A stretch of DNA of 64,000 bases, taken from Spisula solida. Its lineage: Eukaryota; Mollusca; Bivalvia; Venerida; Mactridae. This document shows positions 62,901 through 64,000 of the stretch, piece by piece. The first letter of the stretch is position 1. Each line of letters starts with the position of its first letter. Under the pieces are notes generated by a model. It was not told where the DNA came from. It searched no databases and worked only from the letters and a program-made list of their open reading frames with translations. The position numbers and the translations under genes were made by a program. The stretch spans positions 33,893,822 to 33,957,821 of the forward strand of contig OX365955.1 of assembly GCA_947247005.1 (NCBI GenBank), in the 5' to 3' direction.

Positions 62901-63703
62901 GGGAGTGTATATAATTATTCTTTTTTGAACGTTTAAACATTAAAAACATATAAAACAATTATTACACATTATCATTAAACATCTTTGTTTTTAAACTTTA
63001 GCAAGAATTATCCTAAAAAATGCTTTATATTTGAAATATTGCATTTTATTCTACACTGCCGCTTCCGTAGCTCGATACCGATGGCGAAAAAATATACGCA
63101 TTTTTCAAGTTAAACATATTATTTTGGCAAAAATATTGTCAGCGAGGTCATAAAATGGTGTTGTCATTGTTTAATAGTAAGACTTTTTACAAATTCCTAT
63201 CATTTGGCTTAAATAATCGCGATTATTGTACCTGGTTGCTCTATACGGTATAGGTATTTCCCCCCCTGACGTACATTCGGGATATCTCGCACATTCAGAC
63301 ATTGTCGCTCAATAAATTCCGTTATCCCGGAAAACGGATTTTAACCTGGAATGTCGATATGGTGAATGTCCGAATAGTAATAATAAAACAATTGACTGCA
63401 TTATTAACATTCATCAAAGTTTAATCATAGCACACAGTTTGCCAATACCCGGAATAGCAATAAGCCCACCAGTGCATAATTTATTATCGATGACCGGGTG
63501 AGCGCGGAACCTTTTCAGTCAAACAACAAACAAGGAAGAACACGTTCATTGACAGTCCTGCAAGCTCATTCACATTTGTCAAGAGCATTTAAGGAATCTA
63601 AGAAAATGCGATGATTCAGGTTACTGTAATGAAAGCAAGTGTTTACTTGATCAAATCCTTCTTCAATATTTTCGTACAAATCGATATCCACGCTCTCCGC
63701 CAT
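29702..63703 (-). CDS. CPSF6: CPSF6, cleavage factor Im 68-kDa subunit (15 coding exons)
   Basis: CPSF6 (CFIm68) pairs with NUDT21 (CFIm25) to form cleavage factor Im, which binds UGUA upstream of poly(A) sites and steers alternative polyadenylation in the nucleus. Exons, in transcript order: 63647-63703, 60100-60180, 50625-50732, 50049-50152, 48664-48842, 45837-46100, 45038-45196, 43786-43818, 42812-42853, 37520-37627, 36431-36552, 36098-36207, 35380-35492, 34268-34415, 29702-29933. All borders are GT-AG and every phase agrees; the sum is 1,860 bases (619 residues plus stop), against 551/588 residues for the human isoforms as I recall them. Layout: acidic N-terminus ([17 protein letters not shown]), RRM at about residues 73-155 (RNP2 VYVGNL, RNP1 KGFAIVIV), Pro/Gly/Gln-rich middle at about 177-455, conserved helical part at about 455-542 ([20 protein letters not shown]) and an Arg/Ser/Glu/Asp tail. 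The start ATG has A at -3 and G at +4. The Phe-Gly segment known in the vertebrate Pro-rich region was not seen. Its paralogue CPSF7 is less likely given the [11 protein letters not shown] and SLIKQSK segments. Confidence 0.97.
31240..32466 (+). mobile_element. Non-coding element, TACCCCC family (copy 2)
   Basis: In CPSF6 intron 14. Head ACAAGAAATGTCACTTGATG with hairpin and subterminal AATACCCCCCAGATAC; four to five core units of about 125-150 bp ('caaagggccataactccctt', 'tgcacaactagacttggt'); tail ATAGCCCCTATATACTTTGT with second arm ATCTGGGGGTATAA. A hAT-like MITE sits inside it at 31,366-31,613. Confidence 0.88.
31366..31613 (+). mobile_element. hAT-like MITE (copy 1), nested
   Basis: Left end CAGGGGTGTCAAC as in the two other copies; right end decayed (CATTCCCCGG). 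Flanked by CAATGG on both sides (31,360-31,365 and 31,614-31,619), consistent with target duplication inside the host element's 'ccaatggttacag' sequence. Confidence 0.65.
32467..34267 (-). other. CPSF6 intron stretch, including decayed repeats
   Basis: No coding signal. At 33,355-33,535 there is a diverged repeat of about 25 bp ('ttaaccagtggtcacat'). Confidence 0.6.
34268..34415 (-). CDS. CPSF6: CPSF6 exon 14, conserved helical region
   Basis: Reads [20 protein letters not shown] then [20 protein letters not shown], the most conserved part outside the RRM. Acceptor TTTACAG, donor CTAA|GTGAGT, phase 1 to 2. Confidence 0.98.
34715..35022. repeat. 21-bp minisatellite, about 15 copies
   Basis: Unit GGCAACCACTCATGATATGTA in CPSF6 intron 13 with single-base variants and occasional 20-bp units. 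No spacers, so not a CRISPR array. Confidence 0.93.
35380..35492 (-). CDS. CPSF6: CPSF6 exon 13, conserved helical region
   Basis: Reads [20 protein letters not shown] then [18 protein letters not shown]; vertebrate counterpart '[31 protein letters not shown]'-like. Phase 2 to 1 at GCAG|GTTGGT. Confidence 0.97.
36098..36207 (-). CDS. CPSF6: CPSF6 exon 12
   Basis: Reads [20 protein letters not shown] and on to [11 protein letters not shown]; vertebrates have 'TDPYGRPPPYDRGDYG' here. Acceptor TGTTTAG, donor AAAAG|GTTTGT, phase 0 to 2. Confidence 0.94.
36431..36552 (-). CDS. CPSF6: CPSF6 exon 11, conserved [11 protein letters not shown] segment
   Basis: Contains [17 protein letters not shown], nearly identical to vertebrate CPSF6 ([13 protein letters not shown]). 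Acceptor TTTGAAG, donor CCA|GTAAGT, phase 1 to 0. Confidence 0.97.
37011..37477 (+). mobile_element. Non-coding element, AGTCCCC family (copy 3)
   Basis: Head ACAAGTAATTAAGAATTGCA containing the palindrome ATTGCAAGCAAT, subterminal GAAGTCCCCTACCGG. Two core units of about 165 bp ('gccatagcaaccacaatatt', 'aacctagcttggaaactg'), a GGAC/GACA tract, and tail hairpin AGTCCCCTCCGGT / ACCGGTAGGGGACT with CTAATAA. It ends 28 bases short of the alternative 5' splice site of exon 10. Confidence 0.92.
37520..37627 (-). CDS. CPSF6: CPSF6 exon 10, Pro-rich
   Basis: Reads [20 protein letters not shown] and [17 protein letters not shown]. Acceptor TTTCAG at 37628. Main donor CCAG|GTAATC; a second, CACA|GTAAGG, is 15 bases further on (end 37505), also phase 1 and open. 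Confidence 0.9.
38148..38222. repeat. 17-bp tandem repeat, about four copies
   Basis: Unit CTTAGATCTACAACAAT, in CPSF6 intron 10. Confidence 0.85.
38829..39437 (+). mobile_element. Nested ACAAG-headed element
   Basis: Head ACAAGAGCTGTCACTGTAGG with ATATGTCCCCG; about three core units ('gggccataactccatacaaa', 'caatgcaatagcat'); tail with hairpin ATGCGACCCTCCAGGGCAT. After it, the outer element's 'acttcaaaaatatg' core resumes. The borders are approximate. Confidence 0.6.
39606..40793 (+). mobile_element. Non-coding element, GCTCACC family (copy A7)
   Basis: Head TAAGAGGGTCATTGGCCCTA with GCGCTCACCTGATGA, seven or so core units, tail GCTCACCTTGAGCAC / CCCGGTGAGC and CTAA. It splits the outer element's phrase AACTCCAAAAATATGCAAT exactly into AACTCCAA and AAATATGCAAT, so no target duplication is present. 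It carries a MITE at 40,090-40,326. Confidence 0.92.
40090..40326 (+). mobile_element. hAT-like MITE (copy 2), nested
   Basis: Ends CAGGGCTGTCAAC and TTAACACCCCTG; flanks TGATGGCA and TGATGTGA match at six of eight positions and fit an 8-bp target duplication. Interior phrases 'aaattaaaaatcctgaaaa' and 'gagatattttcatcaa' match the other copies. Confidence 0.82.
41546..41958. repeat. Long near-perfect palindrome (foldback), 413 bp
   Basis: Arms 41,546-41,745 and 41,760-41,958 are complementary with only scattered mismatches (for example 'atcgatttctataaaatata' against 'tatatttcatagaaatcgat'). A loop of about 14 bases lies at the centre. It sits in CPSF6 intron 10 and would form a hairpin of about 200 bp in the pre-mRNA. 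No ORF. Confidence 0.93.
41993..42255 (+). mobile_element. hAT-like MITE (copy 3)
   Basis: Perfect 12-bp terminal inverted repeats (CAGGGGTGTCAA / TTGACACCCCTG). Exact 7-bp direct repeat CACTCAT on both sides (41,986-41,992 and 42,256-42,262). 263 bp, non-coding. Confidence 0.92.
42812..42853 (-). CDS. CPSF6: CPSF6 exon 9, 42-base microexon
   Basis: Between ATAAAG and GGCA|GTATGT; reads [14 protein letters not shown], phase 1 at both ends. Likely a cassette exon. The acceptor has a poor pyrimidine tract. Confidence 0.75.
43253..43740 (+). mobile_element. Decayed GCTCACC-family element
   Basis: Head-like ACATGAGGGGCCATGATGCC followed by 'cgtaaatcgctcaccgg'. The rest is degraded and no tail is seen; the right limit is a guess. 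Confidence 0.45.
43786..43818 (-). CDS. CPSF6: CPSF6 exon 8, 33-base microexon
   Basis: Between CTATTCAG and GAA|GTAAGT; with phase 1 entry it reads [11 protein letters not shown] and leaves in phase 1. No long frame marks it; it was found by matching splice sites and phase. Its encoded sequence resembles the next exon (YEPLPPG versus YEQPPPPG), suggesting an exon duplication. It may be alternatively spliced. Confidence 0.7.
44477..44964 (+). mobile_element. Non-coding element, GCTCACC family (copy A8)
   Basis: Head ACAAGAGGACCCAAAGGGCT with GTTGCTCACCTGTC; three core units; GACGACGGACGGAC tract; tail CTCACCATGACAC / GTGACAGGTGAG and CTAA. In CPSF6 intron 7, close to exon 7. Confidence 0.93.
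45038..45196 (-). CDS. CPSF6: CPSF6 exon 7, Pro/Gly/Met-rich
   Basis: 53 residues with repeated [20 protein letters not shown] motifs. Acceptor TTGACAG, donor CCAG|GTATGA; phase 1 at both ends, so it could be skipped without changing the frame. Confidence 0.93.
45837..46100 (-). CDS. CPSF6: CPSF6 exon 6, Gln/Pro/Gly-rich
   Basis: Starts [20 protein letters not shown] and ends [10 protein letters not shown]. Acceptor TATACAG at 46101. Two in-frame donors: CCTG|GTGAGT (end 45837, best match) and CCAG|GTAGGA (end 45852), which differ by five residues. The vertebrate GRGRGRFPG region is the counterpart. Confidence 0.93.
46261..48390 (+). mobile_element. GCTCACC-family element (copy A9) split by an insertion
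   Basis: Head ACAAGAGGGTCCAAAGGGCC at 46,261; core to about 46,689; resumes at 48,005 with 'cctctagtgactacac'; tail CTCACTCTGTCAC / GTGACAGGTGAG and CTAA at 48,390. In CPSF6 intron 5. Confidence 0.9.
46690..48004. mobile_element. hAT-like insertion inside copy A9
   Basis: Starts CAGTGTTCCAAATCGGACTA. Flanks CCACTAGT (46,682-46,689) and CCTCTAGT (48,005-48,012) match at seven of eight positions, as expected for a hAT 8-bp target duplication. Terminal inverted repeats are weak (right-end complement TAGTAATCCGACGATAGTC). Both ends are rich in ATCGAT-type motifs. A 118-residue frame at 47,115-47,471 has no transposase features. Confidence 0.7.
48664..48842 (-). CDS. CPSF6: CPSF6 exon 5, end of RRM
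   Basis: Completes RNP1 (GFAIVIV) and continues [20 protein letters not shown] and [20 protein letters not shown]. Phase 2 to phase 1 at GCTG|GTAATA. A second possible donor AAAG|GTGAAC lies 39 bases earlier in the exon, also phase 1, and would drop 13 residues. Confidence 0.96.
49680..49880. repeat. Diverged repeat of about 30 bp
   Basis: Six or so loose copies of 'gtctacccagggccaacaaa'-like sequence in CPSF6 intron 4. Confidence 0.5.
50049..50152 (-). CDS. CPSF6: CPSF6 exon 4, RRM
   Basis: Encodes [16 protein letters not shown] and [16 protein letters not shown]. Acceptor TTTTAG, donor AAAGG|GTAAAT, phase 0 to phase 2. Confidence 0.97.
50265..50356. repeat. 32-bp tandem repeat, three copies
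   Basis: Unit TAGAATGACATGCAGGGAAT followed by 'aatcgtagcctg', in CPSF6 intron 3 (which is only 472 bases long). Confidence 0.92.
50625..50732 (-). CDS. CPSF6: CPSF6 exon 3, start of RRM
   Basis: 36 residues from [11 protein letters not shown] to [15 protein letters not shown], containing RNP2 (VYVGNL). Donor TGG|GTAAGT. The acceptor CAG at 50733-50735 and the first 21 exon bases have been copied several times into the upstream intron (see the repeat at 50,733-50,945). Confidence 0.97.
50733..50945 (-). repeat. 41-bp tandem duplication of a splice acceptor and exon start
   Basis: Copies of the 3' end of CPSF6 intron 2 plus the first 21 bases of exon 3 (TCCAGAGATCATTCTTCTGA) are stacked upstream of the real exon at 41-bp steps: equivalents of the exon start lie at 50,773, 50,814 and 50,855, and a further one at 50,921. 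The acceptor AG is kept in the copies at 50,773, 50,814 and 50,921 and lost at 50,855. Confidence 0.9.
51049..51343 (+). mobile_element. Short ACAAG element, GCCCCC family
   Basis: Head ACAAGACTGCGTTCAATAAA with palindrome GCGTT/AACGC, subterminal TTATGCCCCC; single short core; long GGAC tract (51,254-51,295); tail ATGCCTCCCGATC / GATACGGGGGCAT and AAAAA. Confidence 0.85.
51344..52857 (-). other. CPSF6 intron 2 stretch without recognised features
   Basis: Only short frames and no recognised domain or repeat. Confidence 0.45.
52858..53578. mobile_element. MITE-like element with TATACACTCGGCAA ends
   Basis: Terminal inverted repeats TATATACACTCGGCAA, with AGTACACAC also shared (interrupted by eight extra bases on the left). 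About 720 bp, AT-rich, no transposase. The TA-rich ends suggest a Tc1/mariner-type origin. Confidence 0.82.
53637..54882 (+). mobile_element. Non-coding element, GCTCACC family (copy A10)
   Basis: Complete and little diverged: head ACAAGAGGGCCCAAAGGGCC, GGTCGCTCACCTGTC, about eight core units of roughly 130 bp, GGAC microsatellite, tail CTCACTCTGTCAC / GTGACAGGTGAG, CTAA. The low divergence between units suggests recent activity or recent array expansion. Confidence 0.95.
55668..56237 (+). pseudogene. Degraded pogo/Tigger-type transposase C-terminus
   Basis: Reading frames joined across breaks resemble the C-terminal part of CENP-B-domain DDE transposases: one segment contains [16 protein letters not shown], similar to the 'I..ETI.KCF..AGF' motif of Tigger proteins; a later one contains [16 protein letters not shown], similar to the C-terminal helical motif. 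In-frame stops and at least two frameshifts break it. The DDE core upstream was not recognised. It is in CPSF6 intron 2. Confidence 0.6.
56238..57353 (-). other. CPSF6 intron 2 stretch without recognised features
   Basis: AT-rich; one open frame of 100 residues (56,572-56,874, +) has no recognisable domain. Confidence 0.45.
57354..59786. mobile_element. hAT-like element with CAGGGCTTTCA ends
   Basis: Terminal inverted repeats CAGGGCTTTCA and TGAAAGCCCTG, flanked by TATTG on both sides (57,349-57,353; 59,787-59,791). Next to each end are runs of a 'gactcttga / ggtcaagagtca' type motif. No intact transposase. Another element is nested at 58,122-59,136. A solitary CAGGGCTTTCA end occurs at 60,398. 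Confidence 0.75.
58122..59136. mobile_element. TIR element with TTA duplication, nested
   Basis: Terminal inverted repeats of about 38 bp: GGCCATCCTTAAAAAAGTGT then 'ttgtttgcccttacgc' at the left and its complement at the right. Flanked by TTA on both sides. 1,015 bp, no recognised protein. PIF/Harbinger elements use 3-bp TTA/TWA targets, so a Harbinger-type origin is likely. Confidence 0.82.
60100..60180 (-). CDS. CPSF6: CPSF6 exon 2
   Basis: 27 residues, [15 protein letters not shown] followed by a Ser/Asp-rich stretch; vertebrate CPSF6 has 'DQIDLYDDVI' here. Acceptor TTTCAG at 60181, donor GGT|GTATGT at 60099, phase 0 at both ends. Confidence 0.93.
60645..63366. mobile_element. Foldback-like element with arms of about 0.5 kb
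   Basis: The arms 60,645-61,160 and 62,835-63,366 are inverted copies. Outer ends share CACCATATCGACATT and 'aaaatccgttttccgggata'; inner ends share 'cctgaccgtgaaatttcg' and 'ggaaaaacgggtttta'. They contain moderate divergence and small indels. The 1.7-kb interior has no recognised gene. It fills most of CPSF6 intron 1. Confidence 0.88.
62768..62827. repeat. Local hairpin with 16-bp perfect stem
   Basis: ATGTCGATATCGAGAA at 62,768-62,783 and its complement at 62,812-62,827 with a 28-base loop, just inside the right arm of the foldback element. The 'atatcgacat' motif recurs at the element's outer ends. Confidence 0.85.
63647..63703 (-). CDS. CPSF6: CPSF6 exon 1 (start codon)
   Basis: Encodes [19 protein letters not shown], matching the acidic 'IDIYADVGEEF' start of known CPSF6 proteins. 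Donor CAA|GTAAAC at 63646, phase 0. The A-rich context AAAAAAT before ATGG is acceptable for initiation. Upstream, 63,704-64,000 shows no TATA box; a TATA-less promoter is likely but no element could be defined. Confidence 0.93.
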
Positions 63704-64000
63704 ATTTTTTGAGCGAATGCCCGGATGTTCCTTTTAACGAAATGTTAAGCAAATCACGAAACGGTTAGTTAGTCTACGAATCGAAACGGAACGCAAATGA
63801 AAAGTAGTTCACAGAAATGGAAACAAGAAATATCTTTAAAAAAGATCAACAGCGTTAAGATTATAGGTGTATTGGTTTTCATTGAAGATGCAGACGTTAT
63901 TTCATATCGTTGAAAATGAAAACACCAATCAATCTAGATAAATTAGCATCTATATTTTACGTCGTTGCATGTCTATGTAAAACAAAATTCTAACATAGCA

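Overview
This is a window of animal nuclear DNA, very probably from a bivalve mollusc. It is AT-rich, has short exons in long introns with GT-AG borders, and is full of short non-coding mobile elements of the kind known from bivalves (tandem cores, GGAC microsatellites, terminal hairpins). No bacterial, organellar or RNA genes were recognised. The species cannot be named from the sequence.

Two genes can be supported, and they converge. On the + strand (about 2.7-9.9 kb) lies the 3' part of an unrecognised gene: a 924-base Ser/Arg/Lys-rich exon, an 82-base exon, a 39-base exon with two possible fates (cassette exon or alternative last exon with its own poly(A) signal), and a final exon ending in a single IQ-like motif. 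On the - strand, from 63,703 down to 29,702, lies a complete CPSF6 gene (68-kDa subunit of cleavage factor Im, an mRNA 3'-end processing factor). I resolved 15 coding exons that join in frame to 1,860 bases (619 residues plus stop): acidic N-terminus, RRM, long Pro/Gly-rich middle, conserved helical segment and C-terminal RS/RE/RD-rich tail.

The rest is intronic or intergenic. 1-2440 is a 42/31-bp satellite. 9.9-29.7 kb holds no recognisable coding exon; it contains several mobile elements, minisatellites, and presumably the 3' UTR of CPSF6, whose end I could not place. The CPSF6 introns hold many mobile elements, some nested three deep, a 413-bp near-perfect palindrome, a foldback element with arms of about 0.5 kb, hAT-like MITEs with target-site duplications and a degraded pogo/Tigger-type transposase remnant.

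The most interesting pattern is that at least five unrelated-looking repeat families share one plan: an ACAAG head, a small head hairpin, a short subterminal repeat, a tandem core, usually a GGAC microsatellite, and a tail hairpin whose second arm complements the head repeat. One insertion can be read base for base and has no target-site duplication, which suggests Helentron/HINE-type (rolling-circle) elements. A second notable feature is a 41-bp tandem duplication that has copied the 3' splice site and start of CPSF6 exon 3.
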